DNA of 64,000 nucleotides, taken from assembly GCA_026991755.1 (NCBI GenBank), contig JALXAX010000074.1, forward strand, positions 1 through 64,000, given 5' to 3'. Source of the stretch: Thiotrichaceae bacterium. Its GTDB lineage: Bacteria > Pseudomonadota > Gammaproteobacteria > Thiotrichales > Thiotrichaceae. Position 1 is the stretch's first letter. Every line of letters starts with the position of its first letter. The notes beneath the pieces were generated by a model. That model ran no database searches and was not told the DNA's origin. It saw only the letters and a list, made by a program, of their open reading frames with translations. Made by a program: the position numbers and the translations under genes. Below, one piece after another: positions 1 through 8,125 of the stretch.

Positions 1-900
1 GAATATAAAGAGTGCATCTCCATCTGCATCACTGTCATTGTTTAATACATCAATGCTAACAGGGGTACCATTTGAGGTCGCATTATCATCTTGTGCAATC
101 GGTGCTACATTTCCTGGTGTAACAATCACTGAAACTGTCGCCGTTACTACATGACCATGTTTATCAGAAAGGTTATAAGTAAACGTATCCGTGCCTGCAA
201 AACCTTGATCGGGTGTATAAACAACCTGACCATTTTGAACGCTCGCATTACCATTACTAGGTTGAGTAGCCAAGTAAATAAAGAGCGTATCCCCATCTGC
301 ATCGCTATCATTGTTTAATACATCGATGGTAACGGGTGTACCATTTGAAGTCGCATTATCATCTTGTGCAATCGGTGCTACATTTCCTGGTGTAACAATC
401 ACTGAAACTGTCGCCGTTACTACATGACCATGCTTATCAGAAAGGTTATAAGTAAACGTATCCGTACCTGCAAAACCTTGATCGGGTGTATACACAATCT
501 GACCATTTTGAACACTTGCTCTACCGTTACTAGGTTGACTCGCTACGAATATAAAGAGCGCATCTCCATCTGCATCACTGTCATTGTTTAATACATCAAT
601 GCTAACAGGCGTACCATTTGAGGTCGCATTATCATCTTGAGCAATCGGTGCTACATTTCCCGGTGTAACAATCACTGAAACTGTCGCCGTTACTACATGG
701 CCGTGTTTATCAGAAAGGTTATAAGTAAACGTATCCGTGCCTGCAAAACCTTGATCGGGTGTATAAACAACCTGACCATTTTGAACGCTCGCATTACCAT
801 TACTAGGTTGAGTAGCCAAGTAAATAAAGAGCGTATCTCCATCTGCATCACTGTCATTATTTAATACATCAATCGTAACAGGTGTACCATCAGAGGTCGC
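1..900. repeat. Tandem 273-bp coding repeats
   Basis: The phrase aaagagYgYatc recurs at 7, 280, 553 and 826, exactly 273 bp (91 codons) apart. Units alternate in type. Units starting near 1 and 547 share gaatataaagag, and units near 274 and 820 share aagtaaataaagag. The higher-order unit is therefore 546 bp, which points to recent duplication of a two-domain block. The array continues past the left edge. Confidence 0.95.
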
Positions 901-2754
901 CATATCGTCCCCTGCTACAGGGGGAACATTTACAGATGAAGCCGCAATAACTCTTATTGTGACGTTGGCTTGAGATTGAGCACCATTACTATCTGTAACG
1001 GTGTATGTGAAAGTATCTGTGCCTGTAAAGTTCTGATTAGGTGTATAAACCACTTCGCCATTAACAACTGTTGCCGTCCCATTAGCTGGCTGAGTCACGC
1101 TGGTCAATGTTAATCCATTACCTAAGTCATTATTAAGCACATCAACTGTAACAGGTGTGTTCTCTATCGTTGTCTCAGTGTCATCGGTAAGATTTGTCAC
1201 TGTAGTAGGGCTAATATTATTGCCCGCTGTTGTTTGATAGGTACTGATATGTCTATTATGTCGAATAGCATTATGCAGCCCCCGCTTTACCCACGAAGGT
1301 TCTGCCTGAACAACTTCAGTTTTCCAAGTGACACTAGGCTTGCTAATACCTGCTTGTTGCACAACCACATTCTTATATTCTGTTTTATAAGCTGTCTTGT
1401 ATGCTGTTTTATAAACGGTCTTAAAGCCTTCTTTACAACTTGCATCCTGTGTAATGTATTCAATATCTACACGACGGTTCTTATGACGATTGCCCTTTAC
1501 ATTGGCATACTTTGGTTGAGTTTCACCTAAGCCTCTAGCAACTAGTTCTGAACGATTAAATCCGTGATTAACGAAATAACGTTTAACAGCACTGGCACGA
1601 CGTTCTGAAAGTACCTGGTTATGCTGCAAGCTTCCGATATCACAAGTATTACCCGTGATTCTAATATTACCTTTGTAGCCTGTGCGCCGAACCTGCGCCA
1701 ACACTTGGTTTAAGCGTTTCTTAGCGGAAGGTAATAAGCGTGAGCTGTTAGCCTTAAAGAAAGTATCACTACCCAGTTCTACGGTTGATTTAACTAGCTT
1801 ACATCCACGAACTTTAACTGCTTTCTTATACGCTTGCTTGTAAGGAATTTTAACTGCTTTTCTTACTGTTTTCCCTGCATGTGCATGACCTGGCATCTCA
1901 ACACGGACACGTCTTGTTTCTTTATCGCTTTGATAAATATCTGCACCACCAAAGTCATATCGATAGCTCATATTCGCACGTGTATCTGTACTGTTTTTCC
2001 CAAAGCCACCTTCTTTTCTACTGGCAGCCACATCTAAAGAAACACTATGTGGTGTTCCCTGGAAAAACTTTTCTACACCAGCTGATACTGTTAATTGTTC
2101 AGGTCTGCTTTCTCCAACACCACGCTCATTATCCCAGGCATAGTCAAGACCACCACGAATACGAATATTAGAGTCAGGTAAGAAAGTACCTACTTGACCA
2201 CCTACATTATATTCATAACCTTTTTCAAAGAGAGTTTGACCCTTATTAGTTCTACCAATATTACGCTTGCCTGATAGACCTTTACCGACATAGCCTTCCC
2301 AGAATCCCTTATCAATCTCCTGTCCGTAACCCACTGTTGCTCGGTCATCATCGTTTGCATTACGATCATAGGCACCAAATATCTTATTAACCCTCAGAGG
2401 TCTTCCTTGTTCATCACGACTTACCCAATGGTGATTTAAGCGTACTCCACCGGCATTAATACCTTTATCTTTACCACCAAAGTCAAAGCCTACCCAAGCA
2501 TCACCTGAGGTTGCGGTATCATTACTTTCTGAGAATATGTGGCTGATATCAGCCGTACCATCAAATTCGGTATCTACACCAACACCAATGCGTGTTTGAC
2601 CACCTACGTAATCAAAATTTGCATTATTGACTTCACGGAATTCATCTTTAAATTGTGGTGCATTAGCCGATTGTCCAGCAGCCAACGCAGCAGTAGAACA
2701 GAACAACAAAGGAAGATAAATCCAGCTTGGTGCTTTAGAATTATTAGAAGTCAT
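1..2754 (-). CDS. Large surface protein, N-terminal part: probable beta-barrel, OmpA domain, Ig-like (tandem-95) repeats
   Basis: Partial: the frame is open from ATG 2754 to the window edge, giving 918 residues without a stop. Residues 1-27 form a Sec signal peptide (hydrophobic core, then ALAAGQSANA). Residues about 30-270 are rich in alternating aromatic/Gly/Asp strands such as WVGFDFGG and MSYRYDFGG, which suggests an outer-membrane barrel, possibly of the inverse-autotransporter type. An OmpA C-terminal-like peptidoglycan-binding domain spans about 310-432 (ITGNTCDIG, LSERRASAVKRYF, NRRVDIEY). A Tyr/Lys linker (KTAYKTAYKTEYK) follows. From about residue 515 there are Ig-like/cadherin-like repeats (VDVLNNDSDADGD, YTPDQGFAGTDTFTY), one divergent and then near-identical 91-residue copies. 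The role is probably adhesion or envelope anchoring. The OmpA domain being internal rather than C-terminal is odd. The C-terminus and any secretion signal lie outside the window. Confidence 0.85.
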   Translation of the reverse strand, partial: MTSNNSKAPSWIYLPLLFCSTAALAAGQSANAPQFKDEFREVNNANFDYVGGQTRIGVGVDTEFDGTADISHIFSESNDTATSGDAWVGFDFGGKDKGINAGGVRLNHHWVSRDEQGRPLRVNKIFGAYDRNANDDDRATVGYGQEIDKGFWEGYVGKGLSGKRNIGRTNKGQTLFEKGYEYNVGGQVGTFLPDSNIRIRGGLDYAWDNERGVGESRPEQLTVSAGVEKFFQGTPHSVSLDVAASRKEGGFGKNSTDTRANMSYRYDFGGADIYQSDKETRRVRVEMPGHAHAGKTVRKAVKIPYKQAYKKAVKVRGCKLVKSTVELGSDTFFKANSSRLLPSAKKRLNQVLAQVRRTGYKGNIRITGNTCDIGSLQHNQVLSERRASAVKRYFVNHGFNRSELVARGLGETQPKYANVKGNRHKNRRVDIEYITQDASCKEGFKTVYKTAYKTAYKTEYKNVVVQQAGISKPSVTWKTEVVQAEPSWVKRGLHNAIRHNRHISTYQTTAGNNISPTTVTNLTDDTETTIENTPVTVDVLNNDLGNGLTLTSVTQPANGTATVVNGEVVYTPNQNFTGTDTFTYTVTDSNGAQSQANVTIRVIAASSVNVPPVAGDDMATSDGTPVTIDVLNNDSDADGDTLFIYLATQPSNGNASVQNGQVVYTPDQGFAGTDTFTYNLSDKHGHVVTATVSVIVTPGNVAPIAQDDNATSNGTPVSIDVLNNDSDADGDALFIFVASQPSNGRASVQNGQIVYTPDQGFAGTDTFTYNLSDKHGHVVTATVSVIVTPGNVAPIAQDDNATSNGTPVTIDVLNNDSDADGDTLFIYLATQPSNGNASVQNGQVVYTPDQGFAGTDTFTYNLSDKHGHVVTATVSVIVTPGNVAPIAQDDNATSNGTPVSIDVLNNDSDADGDALFIF

Positions 2755-3253
2755 TTATTTAGCCTCGGATAATTGGGTTGTGGCGATATTGCTCACTCTA
2801 AATAAAGCGAACTACGCACATCTTGTTATCCGCCTATGATAAAATCTCTGTGATAACCGAATAAGCCCCAACTATCAGTAAATTACTACAACTGATACCT
2901 CTCCTCTTTAAATTTATACCGTAGAAAAAGCTACAAGTGTTTCTACATTGACTTAACACACTTTACGACTCTTAATCACTGATGCTGAAGACACCTAACT
3001 TATGCTTTTTTTATTTAAACTTCAGTATGGGTAAGTACATGATTACTGGTATTCGTTTCTAAATTCGATTACTCTAAAGTGAGCTATAACACTATTTCTG
3101 AATGATTATCTTTAGAGTGATGTGTTGATGGTGGTTGATATTGGAAGCGCTGGATCTAAAAAGGGAAGTCATTTGATTGGCATTAACTCTTGATTTTGCT
3201 AAAGCTTAGCGCTCTATAGTCGTCTTGATTCTATGTAAGGATGCATATAAACC
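2755..3253. other. Intergenic region, divergent promoters
   Basis: About 500 bp between the minus-strand surface protein and the plus-strand 4-TM gene, so it must hold promoters for both. I see no gene in it. It contains an inverted repeat with a long loop, actctaaag at about 3070 and ctttagagt at about 3110. It is AT-rich with short T and A tracts. No promoter could be assigned with confidence. Confidence 0.5.
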
Positions 3254-3655
3254 ATGAAGTTTCTCAATTATTTCCCCTTGTTTGCCTTTATGCTAGCTGC
3301 ATACTGGGGATTACACGTTATTAATTTTTTCCCCGAAAGAATTAATGAGATTCTATTTAATCTACGTCTTCCTTCTGGCTCTGTCTGGAAACCTACCTTT
3401 GGCGACTTATTCGTTATGCTAGGTATTCTTGTATTGTTTGTTGAGCTTTTTAAGTCCACCCGAACAAATACCACATCTATCGTTGATCACATTTTATCTA
3501 CCTTTGTATTGGTTGCCTTTCTTGTGGTTTGGTTGATCTACCCTTGGGCGGGCAATTCATACTTTATGATTATTTCTATGATGACATTCTTAGATGTTAT
3601 TGCAGGCTTCACCATTACCATTTCTGCAGCTAAAAGAGATATCGGTATCGGTTAG
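3254..3655 (+). CDS. Small four-helix membrane protein, unknown function
   Basis: 133 residues with about four predicted membrane segments (roughly 5-24, 50-67, 78-100 and 104-124), short loops, and a basic C-terminal tail (AAKRDIG). AAGGATG lies about 11 nt before the ATG and may serve as ribosome-binding site. I recognise no family. It stands alone between two OmpA-domain proteins, read in the same direction as the downstream TSP3/OmpA gene but separated from it by about 390 bp that contain an inverted-repeat element, so co-transcription is doubtful. It is probably an inner-membrane protein. Confidence 0.7.
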   Translation: MKFLNYFPLFAFMLAAYWGLHVINFFPERINEILFNLRLPSGSVWKPTFGDLFVMLGILVLFVELFKSTRTNTTSIVDHILSTFVLVAFLVVWLIYPWAGNSYFMIISMMTFLDVIAGFTITISAAKRDIGIG

Positions 3656-4047
3656 AGCAAGACCATTGTGGGCTGTTAGTCACCTCTGTGAGCCTTACAC
3701 AAGATAGATAAAGTTATTTCGTGCATAAGTCTCACAAATAACAGAGCCTTTCAACTTGCTCTTGAGTGAAATAGAAGGCAATCTGTGCGTCACAATATGT
3801 TTGATGCTAGTACTCCAACAAGTTAGGTTTGATGGATACAGCGAGTCAGGAAGCGGTTAGCCGCTAGGCGCGCCTTACTGTGAATGGTTGTTCCCTTCAC
3901 AAAAGGCACAACAACGTGGATGGCTGCTTCCTGGCTCGCCCGAAGGGAGCAAACCTAAGTTGCTGGAGTACTAGTTTGCTCTCGCATTATCAACTGAATA
4001 TTAAACCTTGCTGGTCTATTGAGTGGGGTTATTGAAGAGAAGGAATT
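3656..4047. other. Intergenic region with repeat remnants
   Basis: 392 bp without a gene. It holds a degenerate fragment at 3753-3788 that resembles the 3' half of the 140-bp family D elements (ttgctcttgagtgaaatag against ttgctcttgagcaaaatag) and a complete family A inverted-repeat element at 3808-3973. The remaining 74 bp before 4048 should carry the promoter and the AAGGA ribosome site of the TSP3/OmpA gene. Confidence 0.6.
3808..3973. repeat. Family A inverted-repeat element (MITE-like), 166 bp
   Basis: The ends are 25-bp inverted repeats matching at 23 positions (left ctagtactccaacaagtt..., right ...aagttgctggagtactag), both flanked by TA. A second nested inverted pair lies inside (gcgagtcaggaagc at 3841, gcttcctggctcgc at about 3926), so the whole element can fold on itself. 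There is no open reading frame. A fold-back relative sits at 34347-34381. Confidence 0.85.
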
Positions 4048-7000
4048 ATGAAAAAAACCGTTCAATTCTTATTTATTAGTAGCTTATCTATTTCCTTAGT
4101 AGCTTTAGCACAACAAGCAACAGCTGGTGACTGCCAACCTGATTTTAGACTAGCAAATAATCAAGAAAAGGGAGCCTCTTTTCCAGCTACCCCCAATTTC
4201 CCTGCCTTCCCTACCCCCCCATCATTTGAGATGCCGCTAGGATCTAGCCATCAAGGCTTTATGCCGATGCCAATCCCCATGCAACCTATGCCTTTCTTAC
4301 AAGCGCCTGAAGGACAATTTTCAGAATCTGTTTTCCCTGCTCCACAAATACCAGATAGCCCAACTAAGCCAACCTTTGCTCTTATGCAAATGTCAGAAAC
4401 CGAAGGAATGAATCCTCCTTCTTTTCCCTCTCCGGAAAGCATGGCGCCACCCATATTTATGCAGCCTGTTCCCCCAATGGAAGCAGGCTTCATACCACCA
4501 CCTCCTATGTTAGTAGGTCCAAATACGGGGTCTGCACCTATACCGATGGGGCCAATTGGATCCGTGGGGTCAGGTTTAATGCCATTTCCTCCTATGATGA
4601 TAGAGCCAGGCCACCCAATGCCACCAGGCATGCTACCGCCTCTACCCATGCCAATGAATCAAGGGATGGCCTTCCCTCCTATGCCCATCATGAATCCCAA
4701 TATGGGCATGATGCCACCACCTCCTATGCCAATGGGAATGCCTATGGGAATGGGAGTGCCCATGGGGCCAATAGGACCGATGCCTCCCATAAATGCAGGC
4801 ATGCCGATGACCTCAATATTGCTAATGCCGCCACCTCCTGCGCCTATGCAAGCTATGCCACAAACCATGCCGGCACCTTCACAACCACCTCAGGAATTTA
4901 AGGCTCCTGTTATTGAAGTTGCTCCACTCCCTGTTCCTCTTGTAGGCACTGCCAAAGAGGCTGCGGAAACCGCTGAAAAGGAAAAAGCGGCTCAAGAACT
5001 GGCTGCATTAAAAGAACAACAAGCTAAACTAGTAGCTGAAATGAAAGCAGCTACCGCTGACCAAGATAATGATGGCGTAGTCAACATGTCCGATCAATGT
5101 GCTAATACCCCAGAAGGTACTTTTGTTGATATTCGTGGATGTAAGGCTGATAAAGACAAAGATGGCATCGCTGATAACATAGATCAATGTGGGGGCTCAC
5201 CACAAGGTAGCCCAGTCAATGAGCAAGGATGTCCTATTGATTCTGATCACGATGGCATCGCTGACATTCAAGATAAGTGTCTAGATACAAAAGCGAATTC
5301 TCGCGTTGATGCTACGGGTTGTTCACTAGATTCTGATAATGATGGGGTTACTGACCAGCTTGATAAATGCCCTGCATCATCACCTGGTATTCCCGTTGAC
5401 GCTACCGGTTGTAGTGCTGATTCCGATAGAGACGGCGTAGTTGATATTAAGGACCAATGCCTCGAAACACCTGCGGGAGCAGATGTTGATCTTGGAGGAT
5501 GTCAGAAAAAGCCTGATACCTCATCTCTGGATAAGTTAAAAGCCGATCACCTTCAATTACTTAGTAATTTCCAATCAGCTACATCTGATACTGATAAAGA
5601 TGGGGTTGTTAATATTTCAGACCAATGCCCTCAAACTCCAGAAGGTAGCAAAGTTGATTTCAAAGGATGTCAGCTTGATAGCGATCAAGATGGCGTTGTA
5701 GACGGACAAGATCAATGCCCTGAGTCCGCAATAGGGACTGCTGTTAATGAGCTGGGCTGTGCTATCGACACAGATAAAGATGGGGTAGCAGATGCTGCGG
5801 ATAAGTGCCCTACTTCACCAGAAGGCTCTGCCGTGAATGCTGAAGGTTGCCCTGCTGATTCTGATAAAGATGGCGTAGCTGATGCGGATGATAAGTGTCC
5901 TACTTCACCCGAAGGCTCTGCAGTGAACGCTGAGGGTTGTCCCGCTGATACTGATAAAGATGGTGTAGTTGATGCAGATGATAAGTGTCCTACTTCGCCC
6001 GAAGGGTCTGCCGTAAATGCCGAGGGTTGCCCTGCTGATTCTGATAAAGATGGCGTAGCTGATGCGGATGATAAGTGTCCTACTTCGCCCGAAGGGTCTG
6101 CCGTCAATGCCGAAGGTTGCCCTGCTGATACCGATAAAGACGGGGTAGCTGACACTGACGATAAATGTCCAACCTCACCCGAAGGATCAATGGTCAATGC
6201 AGAAGGTTGCCCTATAGACAGCGATAAAGACGGTATTGTTGATACTGATGACAAGTGTCCATCATCTCCTGCTGGTGCTCCAGTAGATAATACGGGTTGT
6301 CCTGTAGACTCTGACAAGGACGGCGTAACAGACCTTGAAGACCAATGTTTAACAACAGCAGAAGGCGTCAAAGTAGATGCTAAAGGTTGTGCTCTGGATG
6401 CTGATAAAGATGGCGTAATGGATAATATTGACAAGTGTTTAACCTCACCTAGCGGCTCACCTGTTGATGCTACGGGTTGCCCTGTAGATTCTGACAAAGA
6501 TGGTGTAACTGACCTTGAAGACCAATGCTTAACAACAGCGGAAGGCGTTAAAGTAGATGCTAAAGGTTGTGCTCTGGATGCTGATAAAGATGGCGTAACC
6601 GATGACGTAGACAAGTGTTTGACCTCACCTAGCGGCTCACCTGTTGATGCTACGGGTTGCCCTGTAGACTCAGACAAGGACGGAGTGACTGACCTTGAAG
6701 ACCAATGTTTAACAACTCCAGCAGGAGCTAAAGTTGACAACAAGGGGTGTGAACTAGATTCAGATAACGATGGTGTAGTTGACTCAACCGATAAATGCCC
6801 TGATACGAAAGCAGGAGAGAAAATTGATACCGCAACAGGTTGTGCTCCAGATGCTGATGCCGACGGTGTATCTGACCTGAAAGACTTATGCCCTGGCACA
6901 GAGTCTGGCAAGGATGTGAATGAAGTAGGCTGTGCTAGTGATGAAAACATCAGCTTAAAAGGCGTTAACTTCAAAACTGCATCCGCTGAACTAACAGCAA

Positions 7001-7281
7001 CTTCTCTACCTATTTTAGATGAAGCTATTGAAAGTCTAAAACGCCACCCCGGTATTAAACTACGCGTAGCAGGTCATACCGATAGCTCGGGTGATGATGC
7101 TCTCAATATGAGCCTATCTAGTAAACGTGCAGTAACGGTTATGAAGTACCTCATCAGCAAAGGGATTGCTTCAGATACTTTAACCGCTAGTGGTTTTGGT
7201 GAAACCAAGCCTATCGCTGATAATGCTACCGCTGAAGGTCGTGCGACCAATCGTCGAGTTGAATTAGAGATACGCAAGTAA
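4048..7281 (+). CDS. OmpA-domain envelope protein with Met/Pro-rich region and about 20 TSP3 calcium repeats
   Basis: 1077 residues. The Sec signal peptide is at about 1-27 (ALAQQATAG). Residues about 45-285 are a low-complexity Pro/Met/Gly stretch, with about 39 Met in roughly 220 residues by my count. Residues 300-335 are Ala/Glu/Lys-rich and likely helical or coiled. From 338 to 964 run about 20 thrombospondin type-3-like repeats of 30 residues (DSDKDGVADADDKCP pattern), each with a DxDxDG calcium loop and two Cys; a 25-residue spacer separates the first five from the rest. The C-terminal OmpA/MotB-type peptidoglycan-binding domain is at about 965-1077 (VAGHTDSSGDD, NRRVELEIRK). Start supported by AAGGA 7 nt before ATG. 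The likely role is a calcium-rigidified link between the outer surface or periplasm and peptidoglycan. The Met-rich part is unusual for this family. Confidence 0.9.
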   Translation: MKKTVQFLFISSLSISLVALAQQATAGDCQPDFRLANNQEKGASFPATPNFPAFPTPPSFEMPLGSSHQGFMPMPIPMQPMPFLQAPEGQFSESVFPAPQIPDSPTKPTFALMQMSETEGMNPPSFPSPESMAPPIFMQPVPPMEAGFIPPPPMLVGPNTGSAPIPMGPIGSVGSGLMPFPPMMIEPGHPMPPGMLPPLPMPMNQGMAFPPMPIMNPNMGMMPPPPMPMGMPMGMGVPMGPIGPMPPINAGMPMTSILLMPPPPAPMQAMPQTMPAPSQPPQEFKAPVIEVAPLPVPLVGTAKEAAETAEKEKAAQELAALKEQQAKLVAEMKAATADQDNDGVVNMSDQCANTPEGTFVDIRGCKADKDKDGIADNIDQCGGSPQGSPVNEQGCPIDSDHDGIADIQDKCLDTKANSRVDATGCSLDSDNDGVTDQLDKCPASSPGIPVDATGCSADSDRDGVVDIKDQCLETPAGADVDLGGCQKKPDTSSLDKLKADHLQLLSNFQSATSDTDKDGVVNISDQCPQTPEGSKVDFKGCQLDSDQDGVVDGQDQCPESAIGTAVNELGCAIDTDKDGVADAADKCPTSPEGSAVNAEGCPADSDKDGVADADDKCPTSPEGSAVNAEGCPADTDKDGVVDADDKCPTSPEGSAVNAEGCPADSDKDGVADADDKCPTSPEGSAVNAEGCPADTDKDGVADTDDKCPTSPEGSMVNAEGCPIDSDKDGIVDTDDKCPSSPAGAPVDNTGCPVDSDKDGVTDLEDQCLTTAEGVKVDAKGCALDADKDGVMDNIDKCLTSPSGSPVDATGCPVDSDKDGVTDLEDQCLTTAEGVKVDAKGCALDADKDGVTDDVDKCLTSPSGSPVDATGCPVDSDKDGVTDLEDQCLTTPAGAKVDNKGCELDSDNDGVVDSTDKCPDTKAGEKIDTATGCAPDADADGVSDLKDLCPGTESGKDVNEVGCASDENISLKGVNFKTASAELTATSLPILDEAIESLKRHPGIKLRVAGHTDSSGDDALNMSLSSKRAVTVMKYLISKGIASDTLTASGFGETKPIADNATAEGRATNRRVELEIRK
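5059..6939 (+). repeat. Tandem 90-bp coding repeats (TSP3 modules)
   Basis: The DNA behind the TSP3 modules repeats every 90 bp, most alike between about 5764 and 6210 (gataaagatggcgtagctga, ccgaaggctctgccgtgaat). A 180-bp pattern is seen at 6300-6720, where modules of the DLEDQC and DKCLTSP types alternate. The array should be prone to length change by slippage or recombination. A long open frame on the opposite strand of this array is only a by-product of the repeat. Confidence 0.95.
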
Positions 7282-7290
7282 ACTACTTAT

Positions 7291-7334
7291 AAACCCACTT
7301 TAGTGAGCCTTTCGCGAAACTAAAGTGGGTTTTA
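7291..7334 (+). terminator. Rho-independent terminator after the TSP3/OmpA gene
   Basis: A 14-bp stem (aaacccactttagt at 7291-7304 with actaaagtgggttt at 7319-7332) has a 14-nt loop and only a short T run. It ends 5 nt before the rsmA start codon, so the stem also covers the place where the rsmA ribosome-binding site would be. Confidence 0.8.
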
Positions 7335-7338
7335 TATT

Positions 7339-8112
7339 ATGGCAAAATATCAAACCAAGAAACGCTTCGGGCAACATTTTTTAAATGATCATTCGGTCAT
7401 TAGGAATATTGTAACCAGCATCTATCCTAAAGCCGATGACACCCTTATTGAGATTGGTCCTGGCTTAGGCGCGTTGACTTTTCCTCTATTGGAAAAAATA
7501 GATCATTTACATGTCGTTGAAATAGACCGAGACATCATCCAACGATTAAGAGATCGTCAAGATGCTCGCATTACTATTCATGCTATTGATGCACTCAAGT
7601 TTAACACCCAGTCAATTCACCCTGATGAGGGTAGGTCACTGCGTATTGTAGGTAATCTTCCTTATAATATTTCTACTCCACTTATCTTTCACTTATTAGA
7701 ATCCTCCTCTTCTATTTTAGATATGCATTTTATGTTACAAAAAGAAGTGGTCGATAGAATGACGGCTGTACCCCATACTAAGTTGTATGGAAGGCTGTCG
7801 GTGATGGTGCAGTATCATTGCCAAACCCAAAGCCTGTTTAATGTACCTCCTAGTGCATTTAGCCCTCCACCCAAAGTGGACTCTGCGGTTATTAGGCTAA
7901 CCCCTTGGGCAACCAAACCCTATATTGCTAAAGATGAAAAAGCCTTATCACACTTGGTGAATCAAGCCTTTATGAAGCGCCGAAAAACAATTCGCAACGC
8001 GCTCAAAGACGTCCTTAATCAAGAGCAAATAGAGCAAGCAGGGGTTGACCCAACCTTGCGCCCTGAGAATCTAACAGTAGAAAACTACGTTAATTTAAGC
8101 GCCCAGCTTTGA
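7339..8112 (+). CDS. rsmA: 16S rRNA (adenine1518/1519-N6)-dimethyltransferase
   Basis: 257 residues, normal for RsmA/KsgA, the cytosolic enzyme that dimethylates two adjacent adenines in the 16S helix 45 loop late in 30S assembly. The N-terminus has the family opening KRFGQHFLND. The SAM-binding motif IGPGLGALT is at residues 38-46, and the catalytic motif NLPYNIST is at about 105-112. The C-terminal domain has AFSPPPKVDSAV and KRRKTIRNAL. There is no clear Shine-Dalgarno; the only purine-rich stretch upstream is inside the preceding terminator stem. hemW starts 13 nt after the stop, so the two are probably co-transcribed. This differs from the usual pdxA-rsmA-apaG arrangement of E. coli. Confidence 0.97.
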   Translation: MAKYQTKKRFGQHFLNDHSVIRNIVTSIYPKADDTLIEIGPGLGALTFPLLEKIDHLHVVEIDRDIIQRLRDRQDARITIHAIDALKFNTQSIHPDEGRSLRIVGNLPYNISTPLIFHLLESSSSILDMHFMLQKEVVDRMTAVPHTKLYGRLSVMVQYHCQTQSLFNVPPSAFSPPPKVDSAVIRLTPWATKPYIAKDEKALSHLVNQAFMKRRKTIRNALKDVLNQEQIEQAGVDPTLRPENLTVENYVNLSAQL

Positions 8113-8125
8113 GTGAACACTCATT

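Noticed and set aside
1-900. CRISPR-like array suggested by regular repeats
   Set aside because: The repeat unit is 273 bp, stays in frame and encodes protein domains without unique spacers.
1234-2772. Four short plus-strand frames
   Set aside because: All lie antisense to the continuous minus-strand surface-protein frame, which has a signal peptide and known domains.
4251-4868. Two minus-strand frames rich in Gly, Ile and Met
   Set aside because: They mirror the Met/Pro-rich part of the OmpA gene; composition is only the reverse of CCN/ATG-rich codons.
5712-6974. 420-codon open frame on the minus strand
   Set aside because: It lies antisense to the 90-bp TSP3 repeats and is a by-product of their periodic codon use; it has no signal, ribosome site or family pattern (Ser/Thr/Pro-rich repeats only).
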